Positions 11,129 through 23,251 of a stretch of 64,000 nucleotides of DNA are shown here, in pieces; within the stretch, counting starts at the first letter, position 1, and each line of letters opens with the position of its first letter. Under the pieces are notes generated by a model, which worked only from the letters and a program-made list of their open reading frames with translations, was not told the DNA's origin and did no database searches. The position numbers were made by a program, and so were the translations under genes. This stretch comes from Gymnopus androsaceus JB14. Lineage: Eukaryota > Basidiomycota > Agaricomycetes > Agaricales > Omphalotaceae. The stretch spans positions 1 through 64,000 of the forward strand of contig ML769577.1 in the NCBI GenBank assembly GCA_009733575.1, written 5' to 3'.

Positions 11129-11630
11129 GGCAAGTAATTTGTAGTACTTTCAAGCAGATAATCGGTACTTTCTCACTATACTTATATATTTCAATTAATT
11201 AATTGAAATATGTTTTCTTGCTTACACGCTTGCTCTACCATTAGTTCAGTACTTGGCTCCACTACCGACTGGGTTATTTGTACAAAGGGAAGGGAGATTA
11301 GCGAACTCAGTCTTTCTGCCACAGAAGGGCAGAACTCAAAAGATGATGGATAACCGTCAAATATCCGGCGACAGTAGGGCGTCAGTGCAATCACATTGGT
11401 AAAGAGAATGGATTCTCAGGCACATGAGATTTAACCGCGAAGAAATCAGTGGAAACGAAGTGTTCTTTGCATTCTTCAAGTTCTCTGTGATAACTCGGAT
11501 CCTTTTTTTGTTGATGACCTTGTGGTGACCGGAACCTCTTCGTTCAGTCGCTGGTGGGGAAGAGTCATAACCTGGTACTTACCGGCGGTGCAAAACAAAA
11601 AGAAACGGTACAAACCGATCATTCTGTTAT
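11129..11630. other. Intergenic; no gene recognised
   Basis: A palindromic ATTAATTAAT lies near 11195. On the minus strand a T5 run at 11597-11601, about 30 nt past the tRNA-Asp 3' end, would serve as its Pol III terminator. Confidence 0.5.
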
Positions 11631-11727
11631 CTCCCTGGCTGGGAGTCGAACCCAGCTTTCGCGCGCATACCCTGAGCAAATCAGATGTTATGACAGGCGC
11701 GTGTACTAACCGATATACTACCAGGGA
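11631..11727 (-). tRNA. tRNA-Asp (GTC) with intron
   Basis: The minus strand folds as a tRNA: acceptor TCCCTGG/CCAGGGA with discriminator G, D-arm GTAT...GTAC, anticodon stem CGCGC/GCGCG, T-arm CTGGG-TTCGACT-CCCAG. The anticodon loop is CTGTCA + T, giving GTC (Asp). A 23-nt intron (11690-11668) sits one base 3' of the anticodon, the canonical position for nuclear tRNA introns. An internal B-box (GGTTCGACTCC) is present. Confidence 0.93.
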
Positions 11728-12323
11728 GTTACTTCAAGGATAATGCTGTCTTAATCGATAGTACTTCACCTGATTGAGTCATTGCAGCTACTGTAATAGA
11801 ATGAAAATAAACGAGTATGTACATGCACACAAAAGGCTGCTGTCATCTCACTCTTTATTGCCCGAGTAAATAAGTATGTCGTGTCATGCCGTGGAATAAT
11901 ACAAGGTGTTATGCTAGATTCTAGATGCCAATTGCTGGAGGTTATCAGCTGTGAAATGGGAAAACATGCCTCCCCGCCAGCAGCAATGTAGGTGCATTAT
12001 TTAATGTAATCAATATGAACAACTACAAAGAAAATGAAAGTCGGAAGTGAAACCGTTGGTAACGCGAAGCGAAGAAAAGAAAGAAATCGCAACGGAACGA
12101 ACGAAGCATTATAAAATGAGTCGAAGGAACGACAATCGTATGCAATAGTGACAAACAGGTCAACAACAAACGACGTATATAGACTGGTCCGTCCGTTCGA
12201 CCGTCCGTCCATAAACTCTAAGAAACACGCTGTCTCAGTGTCATTATACAAAGAAAGAGTTGTCCTCTCGACCGACTGCGATAAGCTTTCTGAAAACACA
12301 TCGTTCACCAACCAACACCAGCG
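11728..12323. other. Intergenic / 3' flank of the Ldb17-like gene
   Basis: No recognisable gene. The minus-strand open frame at 11997-12311 is hydrophobic by chance composition and lies in the expected 3' untranslated region. Confidence 0.5.
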
Positions 12324-14855
12324 TCACCGTCCCAAAGGACTCGCAACACCACCACCACCACCACCCCCACTATTCAAGCTGTTACTACTCTTAATCGCCG
12401 TAAACGTCACCCCATTCCCATTCCCATTCCCCGTAGGAGACTTCCCATTCCATTCCCAACAGGAATCGCAGGCGGCTTCCTCCTCTTCGTCTGCGTAGGT
12501 GGCGGAGGCGCACTTCGTCTCGTCTGCTGTTGTGGTTGTTGTTGTTGTGGAGATGAAGGCTGGGAGGACGAGGATATAGACAGAGACGAAAGAACCAAAG
12601 TGGAATCCAACGCTTCACCGAGTCGGTCACGGTAATCGTGCGGTTGCGTCTGCGTTCGAGGATGACGATCTCGATCTCCTGTACGATCTGCAAACGCACC
12701 CTCGATATGCGCCGAATTCGCAGTACCTTGCCGGCGAGGAGCATGGAATCGTGGAGCGCGAGGGTGCTGCTGAAGGAGAATGAGGGGAAGCGGGAGAATG
12801 AGAGAATGCAATTGACGTTGGAGAGATAACTCTTTATTGGTGGCGGAGGATGTTGGCCGGGAAGAGCAGCCGACGCGACTCCGTGGAGGCTCATCGAGCT
12901 ATTGTAGCTCGCATTACTGGCAGTACTCCCTCTCCGAACATTCTCGAATAATGGCGATCGAGGGGACCTCGGCAATTGTTGCCCAAGCATATCCGAATTG
13001 GTATCTCCAGGACCAGAACCCGAGACCGAACCACGGTTTTTCTTGAAATTCCATGCTTTTGCTGGGCTTTAGTGATCGTGGTCGGGGAGCATTAGGATTA
13101 GGATCGTTGTTGGAGTTGGAGATTGGGATGGAGGATACATTGACTGTGGAGGAAGATGAAACGCCGAGGCCGAGATGGGAGCGAGTCGCGTTGACTTTGT
13201 TTATCGTAAAACCATGACCTCCCGCTCCCACTCCCGTGTCGGCTCCACCCCAGCTACTGTCGCTCCCCTTATCATCATCAGCGCCGACAGAATCCTTCCT
13301 CGCCTGTGTTTGCTTAGCCTTTAAAGAAACACACCACTCTCCCTGCCAAACACCTCTCGACCAACCTCTTGGTTGTAGGATTAACATCCCTCACACGAGA
13401 ACTTCGGATGAGGTTCTCAAGCATGTTTAAGATTTGTGGACGTTTATATGGGACTGAGCGGAGTTGGGTTTTGGTTATGAGGGGATGGAGGACTCGGAGG
13501 TAAGTATGACGGAGCTAGGAACAAAATATATTGAGAAATGAGAGTTTCTGACGAGAATAGGAAGATACCTACAGATTCACTATCATCATCCAAATCAGCC
13601 AACTCCCGCAAAAACACGTCTACCAACACACATAGGTCGTTGGTATAAAAGTATTCTTCCGTTCCTTTGGTTGTGAAGAGGAGGTAGAGCAGTTTTAGGA
13701 CGAGAAGCTGCATGCAGAGGTCTTCTGGTGTGCGTTCTACAAGAAAGTCAGTTATATGAAGAAAGGTAAGATATATAGACGCACGAGCACGGTTCAACAT
13801 GAAAATCATGTTCTCTCCAAACGTCTGAGTAGATCCTAACCGGCGCATGAGCACTCTCAGTACTCGGTTCTTGGATTCTGTCGACCGATGTGAGTTTGAG
13901 TTTGGAGCCGGAGGTGCACCGGGCTCATCGCCCAAGGACGCCACCATGAATTGTTCGTTGAGCGCCACGATGAGCTTGATGACAGAGTAATTAAACGTGT
14001 CATCTTGCATATGCCGCGTTTGCTCCACAAGGTCGAACAGGTAGTCGAGGAAAGCGTCGTCAAAAATTTCTAGCAGAGAATGGATCAATGAATGCGGTCG
14101 TTAGTGGAATATTCTGATGAGCGTACTGAGTTCCTGTATAGCCAGCTTCTGTACTCTACACATCTCGTAAAGCAGTCTAACACCTAGGCTTCGGAGTTTA
14201 GCCTCAATCGGAACCGGGACATTGGCTCCACTAGATCCACCAGCGACACCGAAATATGTATCCTCGACGTCCGAGTCGATTTCTACCAGAATATGGTCCA
14301 TAAGAAGCGGTAGAAGCGGTTGCCAGCGTTTGTGCGAGCGAAAAAAGTCTGATTTTCTTCGACCAAAGCTGAGCAGGACATGGAAGCATATCAGTTGGAA
14401 ATGCGGGTTGGTATTCGATTGAGCTTCAGCTGTCACAATATCGCTCATTCGTTCGGAATGGAAAGCAAAAAGCTCAGAGTCAAGGAGCATGCTGCAGGCA
14501 TGTTCCAGTTGAAATGGACTTTGAAGATATTGTTCTACAAGTTCCGAGCATGAGTTGAGCTCCAACTTTTGAAATCTATACCAATTCTCACCGTGATATG
14601 CGGCGCACAGCGATAATGACCTTCTTAGCGTCAGATCTAGCTGTTCCAAAGTTGGTTCTTTTGAAATCGTCAATATATCTTCAAGTTCTATACAACATCG
14701 CTGGTCAGTACAACTATGACTTTTACCCGAATTTAATGGAAGACTAACACACCGGACCAAAATTGCTGAGCATTATCGACGAGATATACGATTCCCAGAT
14801 CGTCTTCCATGGTAATCGCTGGTAGATTGACGCTTTCTCTGTAGTGGTGCGGCAT
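12324..14855 (-). CDS. LDB17: Ldb17/SPIN90-type actin-patch protein, C-terminal frame disturbed
   Basis: Exon 1 (14855-14753) begins [19 protein letters not shown]; a 65-nt intron (14752-14688) joins in phase to [19 protein letters not shown]; exon 2 (14687-14127) joins through a 57-nt intron to [19 protein letters not shown]. The core holds [19 protein letters not shown] and [19 protein letters not shown], hallmarks of the SPIN90/Ldb17 leucine-rich domain, and continues through [19 protein letters not shown]. The yeast family member regulates actin assembly at endocytic patches. Downstream, the Ser/Pro-rich tail with [13 protein letters not shown] and [15 protein letters not shown] is present but spread over several frames: [11 protein letters not shown] needs a one-base shift near 13335, [13 protein letters not shown] near 13047, and another near 12450. 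The stop is tentatively TGA at 12326-12324. Either undetected introns or indels explain this. Confidence 0.8.
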
Positions 14856-14954
14856 GATTGTGACGGGGAGGAAGAAGCAATTGGCGCCCAAGTGCACTTA
14901 ACTAAATTGGAGCAAGAGATGTTTGTATCGAAGATACAGCTGCTCAGGCTTGAA

Positions 14955-15036
14955 GGCGCTATAGCCAAGTGGTTACGGCGACAGATTAGAAATCTGTTCC
15001 TCTTTGAGGGCGCAGGTTCGAATCCTGCTGGCGTCG
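14955..15036 (+). tRNA. tRNA-Ser (AGA)
   Basis: An 82-nt tRNA with acceptor GGCGCTA/TGGCGTC (two G-U pairs), anticodon stem ACAGA/TCTGT, loop TTAGAAA giving anticodon AGA, a long class-II variable arm and T-arm GCAGG-TTCGAAT-CCTGC. No intron. A T7 run at 15063-15069 fits a Pol III terminator. A GAAGGCGCTAT fragment recurs at 15170. Confidence 0.93.
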
Positions 15037-15374
15037 TTGGGGATATATCTATATATTGGTAGTTTTTTTCTTCAGATTACTAGCTCTAGAAAGTATTTCA
15101 ACTGGAAGACAATGTGCTTCATCATTTCTCAAGCTAAGAACCTCAGTCATGGTGTGCATCTGAGACTCTGAAGGCGCTATCGCTCTTACTTCCAGCAGTA
15201 TGAACAAGCACAATCATCATTCTTGATTTCCTACTCTACGCTCTCGTGAAACGAGACAATTCTTGTCAAACCATCACTTGACCATGTCCATCGCACATGC
15301 CACCGTCATTCAACCATCATCACTGGGTCTCTTACGTGAGTCCAAACTACAACGAAACCAAGCTCCTACCTAAA

Positions 15375-17060
15375 TTATCTGTACCATTTATTCCCCGAAC
15401 GACAACCATGAGTCCCATTCTTTCCAAATACTGCAGAGGTCGTATAAATGGTCTGGTCCACTTCTCGTTCGCGGAATCGCAATACCACTGATCGAAGACA
15501 GTTCAACTCCAGTTGTCTCTGCAAACTGTGGATGCGGATACCAGCGCGATGAAACCATGCTAACAAAGGCAGCATCGTCGAAATCAGTGCACCACTGAAA
15601 TCCAGCTTAAGGTTGGAAAGTTTTGGGATGATAGCTGGATCAGATCTTGGTGAGTTCGCTCTGAGCAGAGCTGTGGAGAGTCGAGATGAGATCTGATGTT
15701 ATGGGACTAATTTTCGGGTAGAGCTTCATGATCGCTGATGTCGAAGAGTTGTTAGAGATGGGAGAAGCTGAAGGGCAGAGACGAGGTCTGTGTCGGAAAG
15801 CCCAACTCCATGGATGGAAAATGTGGTCAGTCTGCAGGATGATTCTAGACAGAAAGGCAGCGAACAAGTCTTTGGGCCACTTTCGGTCATAGCGCCTCTG
15901 GCATGAATTACTCATGATGCTAAGCTCGTTTAAAGCAGGGAGTGTGAATAGATGATAATGCTGCATCTAGGAGACTTTGTAGATGGTCGGAGTGATCCAC
16001 CATAACATAGAGAGTGTCGATTATTTTTGAGGTTTTGGGAGGATTCAGGAATGCAAAGAGATGTGGGAACCTCCGAATATGCGGTTTCCCGAAGTTTCAA
16101 GTGAACAAGATTCGGACATTTGTCCAGAATTTTGTCCAGTTTGTCATCTTTTGGATGGACCCAAAAGTCAAGGTCAGTGACCTGAGCCCACGGAATCCGG
16201 GATGCTAGACAGTCGCCTGCTAAAAGCTTTCGGAGCTTTGGTGTCTTTTGGAAAATGTCCAAGTCTTTGGCGTCGCAAGGAATCAATATTTCCAGATTTT
16301 CAAGGTTCGAGAAATTCCGATTGGGGTCGTATTCTAGATAAGCATAGATGAAATGGGTACCGTCATAGCGAAAGCTTTTCCATCGCTAACTGTGTTGCAA
16401 GAGAAGGTCCAGCACAGGAGGGCGCTGGTTGTCTGGTCCACCTTGGATATTCAAATCAATCTCAAGAGGATGTTGGTTGGACCGCACGAGGAAAAGATCA
16501 ACAATAGCAATGAAAGCATTAACTATGCCTTCCCCTGATGCGATCTCTAACTCAAACCTAGACCATAAACTAGGAGATGATTTGGCAACTGAGCGCCATC
16601 GAGTGCAAGTAGAACTGAGGGAGAGTGCTGGAATGTAAGTGATGATAGGTGAAGTCAGTTTGGTTGGCCTAAGTTCGCTATCGAGGGTCCACGGGAATTC
16701 CTGGAGAAGATTCCACTCGCAGGCGTAATCAAAAACAGAGGCCAGGATCTCATTGGGAATCTTCCGGATGGGAGAAGTAAGAGATCCAAACCTGGTTTTG
16801 AGGTCCCGCAATCGTGTCTGCTGCTCCCGGATGAACAAGAGTTGAGCCTGCAGACGCGTCTCCTCGACTTCATAGTCCCCCAGATCTCTATCACATAAGA
16901 GAATAAAATCGTTGACCTCCTGAATATCCAATGCAAAAGAGTCAGCTTCTGAGAGACTCTTCGCATATATTTCTGAAGAATTCAAGTCGATTCGCGGCTT
17001 GAAAGTGGGGTTTTGGCACCTTGAGCACAACGTCGGCGTGTCAACCTGTACAGATGACAT
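15375..17060 (-). pseudogene. F-box/LRR-type protein pseudogene 1
   Basis: The N-terminal 224 codons are open from ATG 17060: a Cys-pair segment (LCSRCQNP), a coiled coil (RLQAQLLFIREQQTRLRDL), an F-box-like segment (RKIPNEILASVFDYACEWN) and the common LSLSSTCTRWRSVAKSSPSL block. TAG at 16388-16386 interrupts HS-RWKS where paralogue 2 has HSRRWKS. The leucine-rich remainder (DLDIFQKTPKLRKLLAGD; LNELSIMSNSCQRRYDRKW; DCLRSVVLRFR-type C-terminus near 15400) survives in pieces in different frames. F-box proteins act as substrate receptors of SCF ubiquitin ligases; this copy is unlikely to make a full product. Confidence 0.8.
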
Positions 17061-17572
17061 CTAGACAGATAGAAGAACTTGAAATGGGTTCAGAGTCAGA
17101 CGGAAGATAGATAAGCCTACTGACCTATACTCAATACCTGATGATAATGAGAGAAAGAAACAGAGGCGCACAGCGAGCGCCTACTATTTCTTTCTAGCGC
17201 TCAGATTCATTACTCAGTCTCGCACGAAATCCTTAATGAAAGAAACCGACTTCACTACAACTTCACCATATTGTTCATTACTGTTCATTAAGTTTCGAGA
17301 TTCAGTCGGCTACAACAGATGCAACATAAGAGAAGGCAAGATCGCCAATACAGTCACGTCCGCGAAACCAGTGCGTCTGAGATGGAGGCTACGCTTACGC
17401 TCATACTTCCGTCACGTTCTCGATTCATTCTACTGAATATTCTTCTACCTTCTGTAAACGAGATGATTCTTGACGAACGAATCCCTTGTGCCCCAGCGTT
17501 GTCCAACACTCATTCCAATCATCATTGATTGAAGTCTCTTCACTAGTACCAATAGAATCGAGCGCCTGACTA

Positions 17573-19315
17573 CTAAATTCCCGTATCATTCGTTCCACGA
17601 ACGACGACCATGAGTCCCATTTTATCCAAATATTGCAGAGGTCGATAAATCGTCTGGTCGACTTCTCGTTTGCGGAATCGCAGAACGACTGATCGAAGGC
17701 AGTCGACCCCAGCCGTCTCTGCAGCTTGCAAATTAGGGAACCAGCGTGACGAGACCATGCTAACGAAAGCCATATCGTCAAAATTCCGGCCGTTGAAATC
17801 CAAAGAGAGATAACGCAATTTGGGAACAAGATGTGAGTTGGACCGGATGTGTGTAGTGTGACCAGAACTGCGAAGGCACGATATGAAATCCGGAGTTATG
17901 GGACTAATTTTCGGAAATGCTTTATAATCACAAATCTTCAAAGTGACTAGAGATGAGAGAAGCTGAAGAGCAGTGATTAGGTCGGTATCAGAAAGTCCGA
18001 TTCGTTCAAGGACAAAGGTGGTGATCCTACAGAGTGATAGGGACAAAAACTTTGCGAAAAGGTGTTGAGGCCACTTTCGGTTATAACTTTTACATCTGTA
18101 TCCAGCCAAGACACGAAGTTCAGTTAAAAAGGGGAGTGAGAATGATGAAAATGCCGCCTCTAGCAGCCCCTGAGGAGTATCACAGTCATTGACCGTAATA
18201 TGGAGGGTGTCAATTGTGTTGGAGGTTCTGGGAGGTAAACATGAAGACATAAGGTGTCCTGAGTCTGAACATTCCACAAGTCTGAGAAAGGTGAGATTAG
18301 GCAATTTATCCAGGATTATTTCCAATTGCTCATAGGATGCACAAAGGTTAAGATCGGTGACCTGAATCCAGGAGGGTATCTGGGACGATACCAGACCAGG
18401 ATCATATATTGTAAGAGCTCTGATTTTAGACGATTTTTGAAAAACATCCAGGTCATCAGTGTGGATGAGATTTGTGAATTCCAATATGTCCAAAACAGGG
18501 AATTTATGTGCAAGGGTGGGTTCATAGTCAAGATGAACAGAGATGGCATGGTCACCATCATAGAGGAAGCTTTTCCATCGCCGACTGTGATCCATGAGAA
18601 GATCCTAGTACGATAGGGCGACTGGTCCTCTGCTTCCATCTTAGGATATTCAAATCAATCTCAAGAGGATTTTGGTTAGACCGCACGAGGAAAAGATCAA
18701 CAGTAGCGATGAATGTATCAAGCTACTCCAGGTTCCGCGTATTCCGCTGAGATCTCCAATCTGAGTCTAGACCATAAACTGGGGGATGATTTAGCCACCG
18801 AGCGCCATCGAGTGCAGGTGGAACTGAGGGAGAGTGCTGGAAGGTAGGCGATGATAGGCAACGTCAGCTCAGTCGGCATTATGGTCTCTGTCGATGCGCC
18901 ACGGGAATTCCTGAAGAAGATTCCACTCGCAGGCATAATCAAAAACAGAGGCCAGGATCTCATTGGGAAGTTTTCGGATGGGAGAAGTAAGTGAGCGAAT
19001 CCATGGTTTTGTGGTCCCGCAATCGCATCTGCTCCTCCCGGATGAACAAGATCTTGGAATGCAAACGCATCACCTTCGAGCTTCAGTAGTCCTCCAGATC
19101 TCTTGTCGCATGAGAGAATTATTTCATTCATCCTCCCCAGTTTTTAGCGCGAATGGTCCATATTCTGAACGGAGTTTCGTGTATAGTTCGGAAGCATTCA
19201 AGTTTACGCGCGGTTTCAAAAGCCGTAGTTTGGCACCTTGAGCACCATGTCGGCGCGTCAACGTGTGCGCAGATAGCATCTGTAGAGAGTTTGAAATGGT
19301 TTCAGAGTCGGACAA
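17573..19315 (-). pseudogene. F-box/LRR-type protein pseudogene 2 (intact LRR half)
   Basis: Tandem paralogue of the preceding gene. The first exon region (MSDSETISNSLQMLSAHTL, 19315) and F-box region are scattered over frames (LSLSSTCTRWRSVAKSSPSL survives near 18820), with a further shift just before MDHSRRWKSFLYDGD. From 18595 to 17573 a 340-codon frame is fully open and covers the whole leucine-rich half, ending DKMGLMVVVRGTNDTGI. The intact half could still be translated from its own Met, but without an F-box. Promoter-like spacing of about 500 bp separates it from pseudogene 1. Confidence 0.78.
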
Positions 19316-20476
19316 CGAAAGACTAGCTGACCTGGTCCGACTCCGCGTAGTGGAAGAAAGAAAGAAAACTGCGCGCGACGAGCGCTTATTCTTCTTTCTG
19401 CGCCAAATGATTCACTACAAACACTGCATGCCAAAGACTGCTTGCTATCCACCTTGCTCGCTCTAGGCAAGAAATTCTCCACTATAAATGTGGAATCGGA
19501 ATTGCACATGGAACAAGTCAAAGCTAAGTACAACCTTCCAGCGTTGCCCTTCTCGAGAACACCAAGTGGTTCTAAAGACACAGGCCCGGATATGTAGTCC
19601 TCGTCTAGTCCTCTTACTCACCTCAAAAAGTACACAGTTCGAAACCTACCTTGCGCCATACCTAATCAACCCGAAAATAGGTATGACGCCTGATCCTTGA
19701 GGTCAAGTTCTGCTCGAGTATTCGGCTCTGCATGGTGAGCCATGACGATATGCAGGGCTGCGATCTTACCGGCTGCTCTTTCTTTGCACTCGCGCATGCT
19801 AAGTATAGAGCATAGGGCGTTGCGCATGCAGTCTGATCGGGGTTATTCAACGCATTTTCTGTATTGTTTGTCGCTCGCATGAAGTTCACATAATGATGTG
19901 CTACAGAAAATCGACTGATTATCATACACCATAGAAAAAACTTCAACCGACCTCCTGTTGGCCTCCTATCGTTAGGACCGCTGCATCCAAGTCGTTCTCC
20001 AGAAATATCTACTGTCAGCTGACAGCTTTGGATGTTCTTCCGCTCGGTATAGCAGCGTTCCGCTCTTCGTTGTTTCAAGAGCTCAAGAAATCACCAGAGC
20101 AGTCCAACGCTATTGGGTCTAATTATCACTTATTTCGAATCAAAGGCCATCCAATAGAAATCCTATGCTGATTCAACCAATAGCGTCCTCGTTGATAGAT
20201 TGCAAATATCAAGTCTTTCAGCTTCTCAATTCTCTCAGTACAGTGGCAACACTTCGCTTCTCCCCCGACTGATGGTCGCAACTATTCGCAGTCGAAATCA
20301 CCTTGCATATCAACTCGTGGTGGATTTGACATGACCATGGACGTGTCAGATCTTCTTCTTGTTGTCTTAACGTGATTCCAATAGGGTGCTATACTGCGGA
20401 CTATTTTAAAGCAGATGAACAAATTACAGGCTCTTCACATAGGACCATCTGGCTGGTTACCTTCCTTTCTTCCTCC
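19316..20476. other. Intergenic; no gene recognised
   Basis: A 138-codon minus-strand frame (20078-19662) has no recognisable domain and a composition unlike the neighbouring genes. The 3' part is presumably the promoter region of the DUF6534 gene; no clear TATA box was found. Confidence 0.4.
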
Positions 20477-22218
20477 ATGTCACAACCAGGACTAGCTCCG
20501 CTGTAAGTATTTTTGAAACGTTCCTCTGTCCGTACATGGAATTAAGCAAGTCAAATATCAGAATTGGACCATTCGTAGTCGGCGCTTACTTGAATGCCAT
20601 TTTATACGGAGTGAGGTCGTTTTCGCGCTTTGATATTGGTTCTAACATTGACCTTACAGGTTCTTCTTGTACAAGTAAGCCACCAGCACCGAAATCAAGG
20701 ACGTAGAATCAAACATCTGTGATTCGTTACAGGCGAAGACCTATTTCACTGTGTGTAAAGGGTATGCGGATATTTAATTGACCTTGGAGAAACTATTGCT
20801 CAAAATTCTTACAGCGACAAACTTTGGGTTCGATATCTTGTGCGAAGCATCTGTCTTGGTGGCATTTTCAGGTCATGATCACTTACTCCGTGTATAACTT
20901 CAAGGTCCACTTTCTCATTATCGCCGAAACGGTCAATGTTGTCATCGACTTTGGGCTGATATGGCAGCCTCTCATCACGGAAAATGGTGAGATATCTTTT
21001 TTTAAGCGATTCGCAACGACTAGAAAGAAAATAGGCACTTCACGGGCACTTGAAGTTTCTCCCATAGGTACGTCGCGTATACTGCGCACCAGGGTCCTAC
21101 CTTAACTGAACCTTTTTGTCCGGTATAGCGTTACGTGCCGGTGCGTATCTCCTTCGAATCAGGCTTCTATCTGCTGAATCATCGACCTCTCACAGACCCG
21201 GTGGTGACCGTAAGTGTTTTAACCTCAGTTAACGCGTCAGCTTAAACTAAATCTACCTCCTAATGCAGGCTGTTGTTTCCACAGTGGTTGAAATCTACAT
21301 GGGCTGGCGCATTCGACAGTTGACTTCTTCTAATCTTCTTTTTATGTTGATAATGTTCTTGGCCTTCTCATCCCTGGGTAAGCATTCGCCTCCAAACATT
21401 AAACACGTCTTCTAATTCATTTACAAACAGTGGGGGGAGTGTCAAGCACTATCTTCGTATCCCTGATGCCTGAATACTCTCGGTTCAGGGAGTTCCAATG
21501 GGCAATATTGACTTGGCTAATCTCGTCTGCAACAGCCGACATTGTTATAGCCGTCTCCCTTGTAATTTACCTGGTAGGTAACCCGCTTTTTATGCGGGTT
21601 TGAATATGGAGACTCATTTACTGTAAAGATAAAGAACTTCAGAGGCAGCTTCGAAGCAACAGATACGGTAATTGACCGAATCATCTTTTAGTTTGTAAAC
21701 CTTTTCATTTACTCAACGCTGGTACTGAACTTCACTTAGTCACAGTCCAAACTGGAGCATTGACGTCTATTGCTGCAATTTCCGACTTCTTGACGTTCGT
21801 CTTAACGGTACGTGAATTAAAAACCTCCGATATCGCCCAAATAACCTAACCAATCTTTTATCAAAGCGTTCCACTCTGTACGTATTTCTCAAAGATCTCT
21901 TTCTCCTGTTTTGTGCTGAACGTATATCATAGCCAATTCATTTGGGACCTTCCACTTGGAAAGTTCTACACCATTTCTCTTTTGTCGAGGTGAGGTCTAC
22001 TACCTCTTGCTAGCTCTCTCTAGGCACTAAATCAATTTTATAGCCTTAATGCACGCGTGAAATGGCAACAAATGCTCACCAAGGATAGGACTCCTTCCAT
22101 GCATGAACTGGGTCTCAGGATTCGCATCCCTTATTCCCGAGAAACTCCATGGGAATCTGGCAATGGCAATGTACATCGGGAAATAAAAAGAGAGGAAATG
22201 AGTAGAAATTGGTTTTAG
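20477..22218 (+). CDS. DUF6534-type multispanning membrane protein
   Basis: About 15 short exons read as one protein: MSQPGLAPL | IGPFVVGAYLNAILYG (20562-20610) | VLLVQ (20660-20674) | AKTYFTVCKG | DKLWVRYL | VHFLIIAETVNVVIDFGLI (20905-20986), then LLNHRPLTDPVVT | AVVSTVVEIYMGWRIRQL (21269-21377) | GGVSSTIFVSLMPEYSRFR (21431-21573) | IKNFRGSFEATDTVIDRII | TVQTGALTSIAAISDFLTF | a 11-nt exon | FIWDLPLGKFYTISLLSS | LNARVKWQQM, stop 22216-22218. The opening IGPFVVG, the DPVVT-plus-WRI block and the final LPLGK-Y-SLLSSLNAR motif are characteristic of the agaric DUF6534 family; function unknown. Seven hydrophobic segments. Two joints (near 20987-21128 and 21692-21746) could not be placed cleanly, so an internal defect is possible. 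Confidence 0.78.
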
Positions 22219-22499
22219 CGGATACTGTATGTGGTAGATGTATTTAATCTATCAGCGAACAAAAACAAGAGTACTGTACTAGTTCAACTGTATTCATTAA
22301 CCCATTATTCCGTTCCCCACATACGACCACTCAACGCCATGTAGTGGCATGCGAATTACTTCGAGTTCGTCGGCTGCAGAACCTCATTACGACCGAGAGC
22401 AAACACTCGACTCCCACTGTCGTTTCCACGAATTGCGATCGGGAGAAATGGCTATCAGAAGACATTATATCGATGGACATGCTGAAATTTCCAAGGGAT

Positions 22500-23060
22500 C
22501 TTGGTAGTAACGTACAAGGAAGAGATTAACAGTAGCGATAAAGCCCTCATGTCTTCACTAGATTTGGGCCTGGACCATAAATTTAGACTAGGTATTAGTA
22601 GAAGATGATTTAGTCACCGAACGCCATCGAGTGCAAGTAGAAACGATTCAAACGAGAGAGTGTGTAGGAAGGCAAGCGATGATAGGCGACGTTAGCTTAG
22701 TTGTCGGTTGGTAAGATTAATATCTTCTGATTCTCCACGGGAGTTCCTGAAGAGCATTCCACTCGCAAGTATAATCAGATTTGAGGCCAGGACTTCGTTA
22801 GAAGTTCTGCGAAAGGTTCTAGAGGTAAGGGAGAGAATCCTCGTATGGGTGCTCACTCGCATCTGCTGCTCCCGGATGAATGAGATATGGGACTGGAGAC
22901 GCGTCACCTCGGCTTCATAATCTTCCGGGTCTCGCATAGAATCTTATCGTTGAGTCCTCAGACTCCGTAAGTACTACGGAGATTGAGGAGGTCGATTTGA
23001 AGTGAACCTTTGGCTCTTTGAGCACAAGGTGGTGTCGGACGTTATAAGTATAGCAGGAAT
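22500..23060 (-). pseudogene. F-box gene remnant 3
   Basis: Degenerate minus-strand match to the N-terminal half of the two F-box pseudogenes: YEAEVTRLQSHISFIREQQ, RTSNEVLAS, ILASGMLFRNSRGES and, at nucleotide level, the region around the RSVAKSSPSL block (CACCGAACGCCATCGAGTGC at 22615). The leucine-rich half is absent. Many indels. Confidence 0.7.
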
Positions 23061-23251
23061 ATCAGAAAGAACGCGTGCTGAATGAACAAGAACGCGTACA
23101 GACGCGTATGTTCAGGAGGCGGCGGGTCACGTTTTAATTGTGCTAGGCGCTTGCTTTTAAGCGCTTGTTCGCGTTGTTCTTTCTGAAATTCATCATCTTT
23201 GTGGCTGCTAGCCAACCCAAGACTCGGCCATCCTTCTCCTAAGCTCTCGTC

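Noticed and set aside
12148..12498. Plus-strand proline-rich ORF
   Set aside because: It is the antisense of the Gly-rich 3' end of the Ldb17-like gene.
12391..12990. 199-codon minus-strand ORF as an independent gene
   Set aside because: It overlaps the tail of the Ldb17-like gene and includes one frame of that tail plus out-of-frame sequence.
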